Both the position numbers and the translations under genes were made by a program. A DNA stretch of 64,000 bases from Piromyces finnis (Eukaryota; Neocallimastigomycota; Neocallimastigomycetes; Neocallimastigales; Neocallimastigaceae): assembly GCA_002104945.1 (NCBI GenBank), contig MCFH01000018.1, positions 558,001-622,000 on the forward strand, in the 5' to 3' direction. The notes beneath the pieces are model-generated. The model did no database searches. It was given only the letters and a program-made list of their open reading frames with translations, and was not told where the DNA came from. Shown piece after piece: positions 39,705 to 53,055 of this stretch (positions within the stretch are counted from its first letter, which is position 1; the number at the start of each line of letters is the position of its first letter).

Positions 39705-40742
39705 GAAGAAATATAAAAATGGTGTTTGAATGTGAAGGATATATTAAAATTATATGGTTCGGTGTTAACAAACCTCATTTAAAAATATTTGATGCCGTTA
39801 AAAAAAAAAAAAAAAAACTTCATTTAAATTTAAGAATTATTTTAAATTATTTGTATAGGATGAACAATCTTTTTATCATTAGATTTTAGAATGTCCTGCA
39901 TTTTCTGAATAAAGAACTTCTTCACTTTGCTTTCTTGATGAACATTTTACCTTTTTTTTCATAATAAATACAATAATCTATTTCATTATTTGTTTATTCC
40001 CTAAATTGGAAGTAAGAAAAACAATTTATAACTATAGTTTTTACGTTCCTTCTTGGTGGAAACTTTTGCTTATGATGAATTACAAATCGATTAGGCGGAA
40101 CAAAGACCATTTGAATAAACAGCTTTACAGTTCATCAGGGTCTCATGTTCCATATGTAGAAGGTCTCGCAACTAAAATAATTTTTATCATTAGTTAGCTT
40201 TTTTTTTTTTTTTTTTTTTTTGAAAAGTTACAATAAACAAAACACCTAGCGTCATCAAGAGCGCCGACTTCGTACCAATAATGACAAAAGAATATTCCTA
40301 ATATTACGTACCCAAAGTTTCAATGTTAGTACTTTTTCGAATGAAAGCATTATGAACTCATAAGAGAGTTTAGTAGACAGACACACTATTATACCTAATG
40401 TTACTTTTTTTTGTTTTATAATAATATCAGCATTTTTTTTTTTTAAAAAAAAAAATAAACAAAATAAAAGATGGTTATAAAATACTTTTTATATCAATTC
40501 TGGTTTTATTATTAAAAAAAAAAAAAGCTATTTTTTCTATACTGGATTAATTTATATTTTAATAAATTTGAATAAAATCTTTATCTAGTTTTTTTTATAT
40601 ATACATAAAATATTTTTACATATATAGAAATCTTATGATTATTATATATAAATACTTTTTGTTGTTGTGGGATTGTAATAGTTGTAATAATTTATTTTGT
40701 TTATTACTTTCAATGAATATCTTATTAAATAAAAAAAAATAA
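39347..40742. other. Convergent intergenic region with a GC-richer island
   Basis: The first 600 bp are A/T tracts after importin-5. From about 39985 to 40400 the base composition rises sharply and simple repeats vanish, but the longest frame (40006-40197, +) matches no family I know. The island could be a decayed gene, a transposon fragment or an unrecognised RNA. Confidence 0.5.
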
Positions 40743-41264
40743 TTATAGAACCTTGATATTCAATTCCCAAGCTAGATGTGCTATTCCTTTACTTTCATGA
40801 GTATAGAATGTTTCAAGGTAAAAGTGTGTTTTTTTATTGGATTTAATTTCTGGTATTCCCATATTACTAAAAGGTAAAACTTCAATTTTATAATTCTTAA
40901 TTGATGTTTCACCGTTTAAAAATACAGCATTTGATACATAAGCTATTATTTCTAATTCTTTATTAAAATTATCGCATTGAAGAGTAGCTGTCATATGCCC
41001 CATATTTTGATTGATATATTTTTCACTTCGAAATGTTTCTTTTTCTGCGCTTGTTAAATTATTAATTGAACATAAATACTTTTTATCTCCATCAATATAA
41101 AGGGAGAGTAAAGATTCCCATCCAATATTACATATTGTTGTATTTTTTTCACATTTTACGCTATCGTTTTTTTTCGCATTTCCATCTCCTCCTCGTGATA
41201 TGCTTACCAAATTTAAAAAAATATAGGTATAGATAATAAATGATAAATAATTCATAAAATACAT
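40743..41264 (-). CDS. Small secreted protein of unknown function
   Basis: A single exon encodes 173 residues. The N-terminus (about 1-22, MYFMNYLSFIIYTYIFLNLV) is a hydrophobic signal peptide; Met4 is an alternative start. The mature part has four cysteines (38, 45, 65, 97), enough for two disulphides, and two potential N-glycosylation sites (NTT at 41, NLT at 69). It is predicted mostly beta from its alternating hydrophobic pattern. I do not recognise the family. There is no dockerin, so it is not a typical cellulosome subunit. Codon use is like the A/T-rich housekeeping genes rather than the esterase. It is convergent with importin-5, 1.4 kb away. Confidence 0.72.
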   Translation of the reverse strand: MYFMNYLSFIIYTYIFLNLVSISRGGDGNAKKNDSVKCEKNTTICNIGWESLLSLYIDGDKKYLCSINNLTSAEKETFRSEKYINQNMGHMTATLQCDNFNKELEIIAYVSNAVFLNGETSIKNYKIEVLPFSNMGIPEIKSNKKTHFYLETFYTHESKGIAHLAWELNIKVL

Positions 41265-43410
41265 TTATATTTTAATATTTTTACTATTTTTTCATTGACA
41301 TATATACGTATATAGAATTCAATATTTATTTCTTATTGAAAATTGTTCTGATGCATTGTTTTTACATGATGGTTATTAATGTTATTAATTAATATTATCT
41401 TTTTTATTCTTTAAAAAAAAAAAGCTTTTTTATAAATATTTATATATTTAAAAATAATAAAAATATTTATATTAAATTTAATATATAATATAATTTGATA
41501 TATAATTAATGTTTCATCCTATGGAAAATAAATTTATATTATGGTTACATTTATATGATTCTAATATTATCTTAATATAATATAAATTAAAAATAAAAGT
41601 ATAATTATTAATAAAATGGAACATTTTATTTTGAATATAACTTTAATTTTATTAGTTTTTTTATATTTTAATATAAAATAAAATTTATATAATATAAAAT
41701 AGGAGATAAAGGAGAATTAAAATAGTTATTAAAAAAATTCCATATCGATTTTTTCCTATGATAAAAAAATAAAATGATATAAAATTTATAAATATAAATA
41801 TTATATTATTTATAGTATTTTTATTATAATATATTTTCCTTTTGTTTTCTTTTTACAAGAATATTGTTTCAATTCTAATGAAACTCATTATAAAGAGAAT
41901 GAAACCTGAATAAAAAAGTGAATTTTTCTTTAAAATAAAAATTATTTTTATGTAAAAATAATGAATTTAAAGCTTTTTTTTTTAACTTGTGTAACAGATA
42001 GGTATTTATTATTAATATATATTCTATAAATTTTATTCTTTTTGCTAGAATAAAATATGGAAAATACAAAAAACTTTTTTTAAAATAATAAATTCATAGA
42101 TTAGTTATTATTTTAGTATACATGAATTATACAACCTTTTTTCGATATAGCTTTTATGAATTGTATAATAACATAAATCATTCCGCTTTTTTTAAATAAT
42201 AAATATCATAAAAAGGAATATTTAATAAATTAAATTATAAATGTTTTTTAATATTTAACAATAAACAATAGGTTTTTCATTATTAAATATTAAATATATT
42301 TAATATTTATTATTTTAATTCTCAAAATAGTCTTTTTGATTTTTATATCCTAATACTATGAAATCTAGATATAATAAAATAAAATTATAAATGGTATTAA
42401 CAATAATATATTACCCTTAAAATATATTCACATTTTTATATTACCTACAAATTATTAAACATAAAAGTAAAAAAAAGACAGGTCTATTGATTAAATATTA
42501 AATATAAATTTATATTTTTTCAGTTCTATAATATTATTCTTATGACAACTTTTTTTTTTTTTTGATATAATATTAAACGAATTATACCACTTTACTTTTT
42601 TATTGATAATATACATAATCTAAGTGTGATATAATGAATGTGATTTATCTTGTATTATCTTTAAATCACATCCTTTTGAACATTCAATTAATTAAATTAA
42701 AATTAGTTTGAAATATCACATTACAAAAAAGTAAAATAAAGTTATTTGTATTTAATTCAAATAATGTTTAAAATTATTATAAGTAAAAGATTTTATTATA
42801 AATTAAAATTATAAATTATTTTACAAAAATAATTATTGAATCAAACCATAAATTATAGTTCAGTGTGAATTTTATGATATAAAAAAAAATAAACTAATGT
42901 TAATAAATATATGAAAGCATGACCATTTTTATTTGCCAAGTGAAAAGTAAAATATATATAATTTATAATTAAACGCCTTCTTCTTTTTTTACATATATAA
43001 TATTATATAATATAAATAATAACTTTAAAAAAATTATCAGTTCCATAAAATTTAATTTTTTTTTTCAATAACATGATTAATTTTAATTTTAACCATAATT
43101 TAATATTTTATCAAACAGATATATATAAGCAAGTTAAAATTTCTTTATAATTATAATATTTAATATATATAAACTCTTTTTGTATATATACATAAAAAAA
43201 AAAAGCCTTTATTATTTTGTACATAATCCAAAGTTAAAAAACATTTTTATGTAAGATATTTTTTTTCATATATAATAAAAAATAGAATAAAAAGAAAAAT
43301 AAAAAAAATTCTTTTTTTTTTTTTAATCCATCACAGTTTAAATATATAATATATATTACTTTCTTGTCATTCTTTTATAATAATTCCTTTAATAATGCTT
43401 TAAAGAATGA

Positions 43411-43464
<54 letters not shown>

Positions 43465-44004
43465 ATATATATTAATTGCATTTGATTCTTAATTTTTAAA
43501 TTAAATTATTTCAAAACTTTAATGTCAATTTTTTAAAACTTTAATGATTGATATATATTAATAGCATATATTACAATTAATTTTATTGTATTGATAATTA
43601 AAATACCAATTAAGAAAAAAGATTATTTAATTCATATGACATATAATTTTAGAAATTTGCATTAGCTCATAGAAAAGTTAATGATTATAAATATACATTT
43701 TATAAAGTGGTTCTTCCTAATTCATATATAAATATATCAAGTATTAATATATGAATTTGTAAAAAAATCGGATAGTAAATTAATAATTATCAATTATTTA
43801 TGTTAAATATCAATTAAATTTCTTAATTTCTTAATTTATATTTGAAAAAAAAAATTATATATATATAAGTGTTTTAAAATCTTGTCTAAACTAAAAAAAA
43901 AAATTAATAATTAACAAATTTTTTCTATATTATTATTAGTAAAAAAAAATATTACCTATCTCTATATTAAAATATCTTTATAGATTTAATTTTAATATTC
44001 GAAA
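41265..44004. other. Divergent A/T-rich intergenic region
   Basis: 2.7 kb between two divergent small genes. It contains TATA-type and TTAA-rich stretches, and a run of 49 A at 43414-43462. A 64-codon frame at 41875-42069 (-) lacks support. No gene is called. Confidence 0.5.
43414..43462. repeat. Poly-A tract, 49 bp
   Basis: Uninterrupted A run, one of the longest homopolymers in the window. No retroelement sequence is recognisable immediately upstream. Confidence 0.95.
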
Positions 44005-44475
44005 ATGAAAACTTCAACTAGAGCATCTCCATCAAAATCAAGAACTTCTGCAACTAAAATTACAAAAGCACCAACTCGTGTTTCTTCAAGAATTGCTGCA
44101 AAATCTATGGCTCTTAAAATGGAAAAAAATACTCGTCAAGAAAAGTCAATTACAAAGAGAAATATTAGATCTCCAAGATCACCTACAAAGAGTCCAAAAA
44201 AGAATGTAAAAAATGAATTAAACCAAATGAAAGAAGAGATTGATTTAAAAAAGAAATTTGAATTAAATGAAAGTCTTCGTGATAATCCACTCACTTGTAG
44301 AATTAATCAAAATACTTTCTCACTAAATAAGAATGAAAATGATTTATGCAAAACTCAAATAAGTTTCATTGAACGTAAAGTTGATTGTTACCCTTCACTT
44401 ATTCGTTCGATTGAAAATAGTAATAATGATTTAGCAATTAAAGCTCTTCATCATACAGAAAAAATAAAATTCTAA
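44005..44475 (+). CDS. Small basic Ser/Pro-rich protein, possibly nuclear
   Basis: A single exon encodes 156 residues. Residues 1-75 are Arg/Lys/Ser/Thr-rich with several SP/TP sites next to basic residues (SPSKS, SPRSPTKSPKK), like minor-groove or CDK-site motifs in histone H1-like proteins. Residues 75-156 are mixed charged/polar with a helical start (KNELNQMKEEIDLKKKFELNESL) and three cysteines. No signal peptide or membrane segment is present. I do not recognise the family. A nuclear, phosphorylation-regulated role is inferred from composition only. The frame, Ala/Arg-containing codons and A-rich 5' leader before ATG support it as a real gene. Confidence 0.7.
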   Translation: MKTSTRASPSKSRTSATKITKAPTRVSSRIAAKSMALKMEKNTRQEKSITKRNIRSPRSPTKSPKKNVKNELNQMKEEIDLKKKFELNESLRDNPLTCRINQNTFSLNKNENDLCKTQISFIERKVDCYPSLIRSIENSNNDLAIKALHHTEKIKF

Positions 44476-44851
44476 ATTGTACAGTAATCATTCCAATAAA
44501 ATACATAAATAATATATCTTTGGATTCCCTTATTAAAGTTTATTTTCTTTTCTTTTTTCTTTTTCTTTTTCTTTTTTTTTTTTTTGATTTAATAAGATAA
44601 ATCATTAGTGAATTATTCTTATTAAAAGAAAAAAAAAAAGATAACATCATTTATCAAACAAATGTAAAGAATCCTAAATATATATATATATATTTTATAA
44701 TAAAATTTATTTCTATTAAAAAAATAAACTATAGTACATCATTTTTTAAATGTAATTTTTAAAATATGAAATTAAAAAAAAAAATTAGGATTAAAAAAAA
44801 AATAATTCTTTATTATTATACTCATTTTTTATTTTTTTTAAATATATTATC

Positions 44852-44899
<48 letters not shown>

Positions 44900-45160
44900 A
44901 TAATAGAAAATTATATTAATTTTCTTAATCATTTAATGTTCAAAATTAAAATGATTAATACCCAACATAACAATGTTCAAAATTAAAATGACTAGTACTC
45001 AACATAATAATATTAAAATTTTTTATTATACTCGATAAATTAATACAAAATCTTTCTAATTTTAAAATAAATGGTCTTTCTATATATGATGTTTTATTAT
45101 TATTTTTTTTATAAATATTTTGTTTGCATATTAAGTGTTACCCTTTTTACACATTCAATA
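44476..45160. other. Convergent intergenic region with poly-A tract
   Basis: 685 bp between two convergent genes, including a 43-bp A run at 44854-44896. A short direct repeat lies at about 44937-45006, where TGTTCAAAATTAAAATGA recurs 35-40 bp apart. No gene is visible. Confidence 0.55.
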
Positions 45161-48051
45161 TTATAATAAAGACATTCCGATTTTATAAGTTAATATAGAT
45201 AAGTAAATTTGTATAAATATTTCAAATGGTCCAACAACAAAAATAGGATCACTTACTTTTGTAATTTTTACTATGACAGGATTAATAGATGATATTAATG
45301 CCATAACAATAGAAGAAAAAATGAAACTATTATATATTAATACAATAAAAAAAAATAAATAATGATTAATAATAATCATTTGACTTTTGTAATAATTTTA
45401 TTTTTCTTTATATATATATATAATAAAATATAGTATAAAATATTATATTAGAAAAATATTTTACCTGAATAAAATTAAAATGGAATATGTGGTTTGTTTA
45501 TCCGAGTAAAAAAATCCGATGAATGAGAATAATAATCCCCAAATTAATCCTTGAGACATGGAAATAAAGAAAATATTCTTTATTTCCTCAAAATAATTAT
45601 TTTTATTATTTATAAATCCATTCACTAAAGAAAGATTAATGAATTTATTATACAAATTGTTAAAATAATTCATTATCTTTTTATACATTTTTTTTATCAT
45701 TGATGGGTTTTCTTCAATCGTTCCATCTGGAATATTATTACTATTACAATTATCTATGATGTGTGAGAGGTGTTCATTCGTATTATGATGATGATTACTT
45801 CTATTATTTGGTATATTGTATAATTTTTTTACATTTTCAATATCTGAATCGAATAAATTACCATCAATATAATGATTAATTTTCTTGTTTGTAGCAGCAG
45901 TTATTGATTCGTTTGGTGAAGTAATATCGTATTTTGTGTTTGTAATATTGTTAACTGATTTCTTAATTGTCATAGGGTTATCAATATTGTTTCTAAAAGA
46001 TGGGAAAGAGTTAAATTCTGACGATTTTATATTGTTATTATTTTTGTTACTAGTATTGTTGTTGTCATTGTTACCATTCTCTTCATTAATTGATAATATC
46101 GAAAAGTTTAACTTTTCAGAGCTTATATTATTTCTCGAATAGAACGCCTTTTCTTGAGTGAGATAATCCTTTTCACTTATTTTTTCTTGGTTACTATTTA
46201 TTACTGTTGAATAAATAATATCATCCTTAGTATTAAAATTATTAATATTACAATTATCAATACTTCCATAATTGCGTTTATCATATAACGTCTCATTTAA
46301 TGGTAACGCCATGGATTGATTTTCTTTATTTCCTTTATAATTTTTTGTAGCATTATTATTAATATTTGTTACAGAATTACTATTGATATTGATATTATTT
46401 AATTGAGTGTTATTACGATTTCCAAAGATTATGTCAATATTTCCAATTGCAATATTATGAACAGATAATAATGAATTCTGAACAAATATAAGTTCTTATT
46501 TAAAAAAAATTATTATTATTATGATATTAATAAAAAGAATAAAGTTTAGTTTTGAAAAAAAAAAAAAAAAAAGAAATCATATATTCAAAAAATCATATAT
46601 TCAAAATTCAAAAATTTTGTTATTATCGATAATTTATAATAAGGATAAAAAATTTTTACCATTATAAAATAGAAGAATAATTCCTAATACTTTTAATATT
46701 AATACTTTTTGTTCAATATGGATATTTTTATTTGATTCATCAATAAAAAATGAAGTATTAAAGAGAATTAATAATGTTAAACCAAAAGATACTGCTTGAA
46801 TTAAAATTGATTTTTTTAATTTTGAAATTCTTGATAACTGTGTGTATCTTTGAGTTTCATCAATATATTCCTGAAGATATGCAATACGATGTTGGATAGC
46901 ATGTTTAACAATTAAATTATCATTTGGAATTGAAAGTAATTCAATAAGAAAATCATATTCAGGTAGGTATTGATCTGAATTAAACAATATATTTTGGAAA
47001 TTAACCAAAGACTCACTTAAATTCTTTCTATCTAAAATGTGCTTCTTACGCTTATATCTGTAGATTTCATGATGCGCATTGTCAATCGAGTTATGATTAT
47101 TATTATTAATAATTTCTACAGGCATATTATATGATGGCGTTGAACCATCAGGAGACATATATATATTTGCCGTCGGTATAATAGTTATATTAGCTGTTTC
47201 ATCATTATCTGATAAATTATTATTTTCATAGTTTGTAATATTATTATTAAGTAAGAGTCTACTGTCATCCTCCTCCATATTAGCATTAGATGAAGAAATG
47301 GAAAATGAGGATAATGAATTTTTACAATTATAAATTTGAGAAATACTTTTTCTGGTAAACTCTTTGATGGAAGTAACCTTATTATTGATATAATGATTAA
47401 AATTATTGATAGATTTTGAACTCCTTACATTGCAGTAGAATGATCCTGAAGCTGCTGCTGATGATATTTGATTATCACTTTGAATATATACTTCATCTTT
47501 TGAATGTAATGATGAACCACGAGACAAGGCGGATGGATTATAATATGAATCTAATGCATTGCCATTTTGATTAACAAGATTATTTATATCATTGACATAT
47601 CCTAAATTTAAATTATTATTATTAGTATTGTTATTGCTATTTGCAAATGTTGGAAAAGAATAATATGCCGGGTTTATTGAATTATTCCATGTTTTTTTAT
47701 TTGAATCCTCATCTATATATATACATATATATAATAAAAGATTTATTAGAAATAATTAGTTAGAAAATTAAAGTTTATAACATAAACAAGTAAAATTTAT
47801 ATATAATTTAAAAATAAAGAAAAATTGAAAATTAGAAATTGTTAATATTGTTATAGAAAGATTACTAAATATTATGTAAACTTAATATCACAGAATAAAT
47901 AGGACTTTTAAATTTGAAAATAAAATAAAATAAATAAATTTTATTATTTACTTATTATATCTTGAGAATCAGTGTAAATGTTATTATCATTATTATTGTA
48001 AATATTATTATTATTATTATTACTATTATTATTAATGTAATGTGAATTCAT
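45161..48051 (-). CDS. Asn-rich multi-pass membrane protein of unknown function
   Basis: Four exons (48051-47952, 47712-46660, 46494-45465, 45326-45161) join in frame to 782 residues. Exon 1 and the start of exon 2 are Asn-rich low complexity. The N-terminal 330 residues are hydrophilic and likely cytosolic. Two hydrophobic segments follow at about 340-361 (SILIQAVSFGLTLLILF) and 372-393. A polar Asn/Ser-rich insert of about 300 residues comes next. Three C-terminal segments (about 690-712, 718-740, 755-778) include GLIWGLLFSFIGFFY and DPIFVVGPFEIFIQIYLSI. Exons 3 and 4 begin and end exactly within membrane segments, and frame continuity across all three introns supports one gene. I do not recognise the family; a five-TM channel-, transporter- or sensor-like protein are all possible. 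Confidence 0.75.
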
Positions 48052-48924
48052 TTAAATAATATAAAAGAAAATAGTATAATAAAAAAAATGATAAATAAAT
48101 AAAAAAAAAAAAAAAAAAAAAAAAAAAACACTTAATAATTTACAATAATTTCTATCATTTCAATAGTATTAATGATTAGAACGATGAATTATCCCTTATA
48201 ATAATAATCTAAAAATTATTATTATTGATAAAGGAATCTATTAATATTTGTTATTAAAATAAATATAAAATACTTTTTTTTTTTTTAATTAAATAAGTCT
48301 ACATATATATTACTATTTTTTTAATTGATGATATATTTATATATAATTTTATTATTATTTATAAAAAAAAAAAATCTCATTTACATGGGTTATTTTTTAA
48401 AAATTATAAACCTTAATTGTTAATACACTCAAAATTATGTATTATTAATGACCAATCTATAAAAGAAAAGTTAATATTTATAATAACAATAATAAATATT
48501 AATTTCCCTGTATACTTTTTTTTTTTTTTCTGATATTAAAAATAATTATATTAATTAACAATATCTTTATAAATAATAAAAATTCATTTAATCATGCATT
48601 AAATATTAATTTCAACTGTAATTTAATAATTGACTTTAAAAAAAAAAATGTTACATAATCTATATTTATTATAATTTAAAATTTATTTTCTATATTCAAT
48701 TTTATTTTATTTTTATTTCATTTTTTTATGAATAAAAAAAAAAAAAAAAAACAAGAATTTAATTAAAAATATATATATTAATACGATATGAATAACTAGT
48801 TTTGTAGCTATAAAGTATAGTAATAAGATTAAAAGAAATTAAAATTAATTCTAATAAAACTATTGTCTAGTATAACTTTAAAAAAAGTTTGATAAAGATT
48901 AAATATACATGAGTAATAAATTAT
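48052..48924. other. Intergenic region between two minus-strand genes
   Basis: 873 bp of A/T DNA including a poly-A tract near 48100-48128. It should hold the UTP25 3' end and the membrane-protein promoter. Nothing else is recognised. Confidence 0.5.
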
Positions 48925-51900
48925 TTAAGCAAACATAAAGGTATCTGATTTCATAGAGTTACACAATTTTTGAACACGGTTGAAACCAACAACACGTTCA
49001 AGCTTTAATCTATCATATTTTGTGTAAAGAATAGTACAAGAAACATCAGAACCTTCTTCACCCTTTGGTGGTGAAAGATTATTTAGCATTTCACTAAAGA
49101 AATTGGCATGGTCTGGTAAACCATAGAAAACAATATTTTGAATACCACGAATTCTATATCTATTAAATATAAATATAAATTATTATTTATACGTTTTATT
49201 ATTATTATCATCCTATATAATAATTTATAGATATTCCAAATTATTTAAAATTTTAAATGTTTAATACCTTCTAAAGTAATGGAAACGTTCTGTCATTAAA
49301 ATGTATCTTACTCTTCCATGGTAAAAATCGGATCTAGCTCTTGATATATCTGCTGGTTCAGTATATCTATTTTAAAATCAATAAGGAAAGGTAATTAGAA
49401 AATATTATATGAAAAAAAAAAAAGACCAAATTTACTTTTAAAAAACATACTCAGATAAAACATGGTAAGAATAATCATTTTCATCCATATAATTACGAAT
49501 ACGAATAAAATCGAAATAAGATGGTACATAGATTGCTGTATGCATTTGTAAAATTACAGATTTTTGAATATTTGGAAGAACCTATTTTATTTTTTATTTT
49601 TTATTTTAGAGAAATATATATACAAAAATTTAATAATGATGGATTAAATATTTCATAAATTTATTATTTTGCTTTTTCCTTTGTATCAATTCATACCTTA
49701 TATATAAAGAAATTGAAACGGTCATCATCAGAATGTTTGATTGATTTAGTTGCAACACGATGATAAGTCTATTATTAAATAAATTAGTTTTAATAAACGT
49801 GTAAATATATATGTGTGTGGTTATACTATAATATATATTAATGCAGTTATTTGCTATAATTACTTGTTGAACTGGTATTATAACATCATTAATTGTACCG
49901 TAATGTTGATGTCTTATTTTTATTTTTCCAGAAATATTCTTACAATAAGTATTAAATAAGGAATTTAATTCTGGAGTTAAGTATTCTGTGAAGATTAAGT
50001 TTTGACATAAATATTTTGCTCTATTTTAATTATAAATATTAAAAAAGAAAAAAAAAAAAAATAAATATTTTTTATAACGTTAAATGATAAGAAAATATCT
50101 TTTTCTATAATGTACATTTCACAAAAAACATACTTTGAATCTAAATACCAATTCTTGATTCTTGAAAAATCAGTATCATGAGTAGCTTTTGGAATAAGAT
50201 GCATATGGTTTAAGACATGCTAATAAATTTATTCATATTATGTATGGTATATATATATAAGAATCATTTTCTTGAAATTTTATTTAATTATAAAATAAAA
50301 TAATTTATTGATAATTACTAATAAATGATCCCAATTTTGCATTAATAAATCTTGGCATTGATCAATGATTAATAATTCAATGGATGATAAGAAATCATAA
50401 TCTCTTTTCTTTTCACTATTTAAATATACGTTTAAAATAAAAAATATATATATATATATATATAATAAAAAAAATAATAATAAATAAATAAAGCCATTTA
50501 TAACACAATAGAAATTTTAGAGGCATTAATAATATATACCCTTCTGCACCAATAATCATTCTGAGACCTAAAGGAGAAGCAACAATAATATCAGATTGAT
50601 AAAAGTCAGCAAAGAATCTCATAGTTTTTCTTGTGAATTTAATACCAACTCTGAAACAATCATCAATATTTCCTCTAAATATTTTTTTAAAATCATCTTC
50701 ATATATTTTTAAAATAAAATTTATCATTTAATTAAATTGATTATTAACATTTAGATATTATTTTTATTGTTGATGCTTTTACAATTGACCTGAAAAATAA
50801 TATTTAATTACCTGGCTTGTCACTCATATCATTATCTTCATCACTTGGTAATTTAAATTCGTTATATAATCTTTTTTTGTTTTCCTAAAATACATAATTA
50901 CAATATAATTATTATTTCATTATAAACATATTATTGCAAAATATCAATTCTTATAATAAACTTTGTATTTTTCTTACAATTTGTTTGGATCCAGACATTT
51001 TTATCATTAAGTCCATAACATCTAATGCTGAGTTTCTATATGGTAAAACAATTAAAACCTTTGGTCTAGTGAAACCTTGATCACGAATATCACTATAATT
51101 ATTAAATATAAGTATGGTATGTTATGTATTGTGTTAAAATCTTTCATTAATAATTTAAGTTTTTTTTTTTTTTTGTTAATTTTTTAGTTTTTTATTTTTG
51201 TTTTAATGTTTTATAAATACATACGGAATATCTTCACCCTTTTCTTGTAAATGTTTTATTTTCTCAGAATTTTTTAAAATCTTATCTCTTGTCCTAAAAA
51301 TATTGTAAATAAAATATTAATATAAATTTTCTATTGGCTTAAATTATTTGAGATGCAGTGATAATAAGAATATACATACTTGAAAACATGGTTAAGGGCA
51401 TGTAAAGTATAAATAGATCTTATTTCATTCATCTTACTATTATCACTGTTAGAATAAATTATATCATTGTAATTATTAATATATGAGAATAAAGATTTTT
51501 GTAAATCAGTAAATATTTCGTCTGATTCTTCACTGTCTTCTTTCTTTACAAAGGTTTTATTTGTATTTATAAATGATTCTTGAATTCTTTTTTTGATCTA
51601 TTTGATAAATAATTATTAATAAAATTATTTAGATTTATTAAATAATTAATAAATTGTCATTAATTTTTTTTTTCTTTTTTTTTTTCAATAAATAATAATA
51701 AAATTTTAATCATCTAATTATAACTAATTATCAGAAAATTTACATTTAATTCATTCAAGTTATTCATATTTGATTTACTTTCAGTAATCTTTTTATTTTT
51801 TAAATCATATACTGAACATTGATTTAGAATAGGTGATTCGAAATTTCTAACTTCATATTCTTTGGTATCCACTTGTGCGGCATAAATTGAAATATCTTCG

Positions 51901-53055
51901 GATACTTTTTCATTAAAATGAATTTGATATTTATCGGTAGAATCATTTTCTAAATATATTTTAAATATAAAAAATTTGTAAAGGAATATTAATGATGCAT
52001 CATTCCCTATATTATATTTCTGTGGTATTTCTATTAATTTTTATGTACCATCTTGTTCATCATCACTTCCTTCTAAATTAATTTCTTCTTCTTCTTCTTC
52101 TTCATCATCATCATCATCATTTTCAGAAATTTCTTCTTCATTACCTTCCTCATTTATATCACCATTTTCTTCTTCATTTTCTAAATCTTCATCTTCATTA
52201 TTTAAAAGTTCATCAAGAGTGTCTTTATAATTATTTGTCATTTTAAATTATTAATTATTATGATTTTTAATTTTAAAATTATTAAAATTATAGTATTGAA
52301 AATTTTTAATTTTATTAAAGAAATTCCAAATAAATTCCTATATACCTTCTTGTTCCTCTTTTTCCTTTTCATTATCAGAATTATTAATTTCAGACATTTC
52401 AATACCTTCTTGTTCTAATTTTTCTCTCTTATAAAATTTTTTAAAATGTTTATTTCTGTTTCTTTTAAATATTGAAAGTAATTTTTCATGAGCAGATGGT
52501 TTAGTCCATTCACTTTCCGAATCATCATCATTATCAACTTCTTCATATTCTCTTTTAGAATTTTCGTTTAGATTATCATAACGATCCAATTCTTCTTCAT
52601 TCCATATCTTTACATTATTTTCACTTATCATAATAATAATAATAAAAGTAATAATGATTAATTAATTAATTAATTTATTAATGTGTTATAATTTAAAAAT
52701 CGATAACAATTTCATTATTATAAATATTACTTTTTTTAAAAAAAAAAATAGTAATAACAATAAAAAATAAATATAAAAATAAAGTAAACTATGATGATAT
52801 TTTTAATATTCTTACTATAATAATAAATAAAATTGTACTTTGGTTTAAATTCAAAATAAATTTTTTTAAAAAAAAAATAATATCTCATTTAAATGTAATA
52901 ATTATTAAAATTTACTCAAATTCATTATCAACATCGTGGAATTTTGTAATTGCTTCTTGTTCTTCTTGTTGAAGATGTCTATTTCTTGAAGGTGGTAATG
53001 AATATTTCGAATTTCCTTTATTTGATTTACTTAATCCAGATCTTCTCTTTGCCAT
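48925..53055 (-). CDS. UTP25: U3 snoRNP / SSU-processome protein UTP25 (DEF family)
   Basis: Sixteen exons: 53055-52916, 52623-52346, 52222-52049, 51949-51744, 51597-51380, 51293-51225, 51092-50978, 50884-50812, 50696-50540, 50415-50319, 50219-50134, 50020-49864, 49768-49697, 49581-49451, 49366-49268, 49159-48925. They give 768 residues (human 756). UTP25 is a catalytically inactive DEAD-box-like protein of the nucleolar SSU processome, needed for 18S pre-rRNA cleavage. The acidic N-terminus is followed by [118 protein letters not shown] and [18 protein letters not shown]. The DEAD box is replaced by IDQCQD, as expected. The first exon (MAKRRSG..., like human MGKRGS) was joined by frame; the ATG at 52631 lies in the tail of intron 1. 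Confidence 0.95.

Noticed and set aside
40006..40197. 63-codon plus-strand frame in the GC-richer island
   Set aside because: No recognisable motif and no clear start; kept only as part of an unexplained island.
52338..52631. Independent small acidic protein starting at 52631
   Set aside because: Its ATG lies at an intron end; frame and family comparison make it exon 2 of UTP25.
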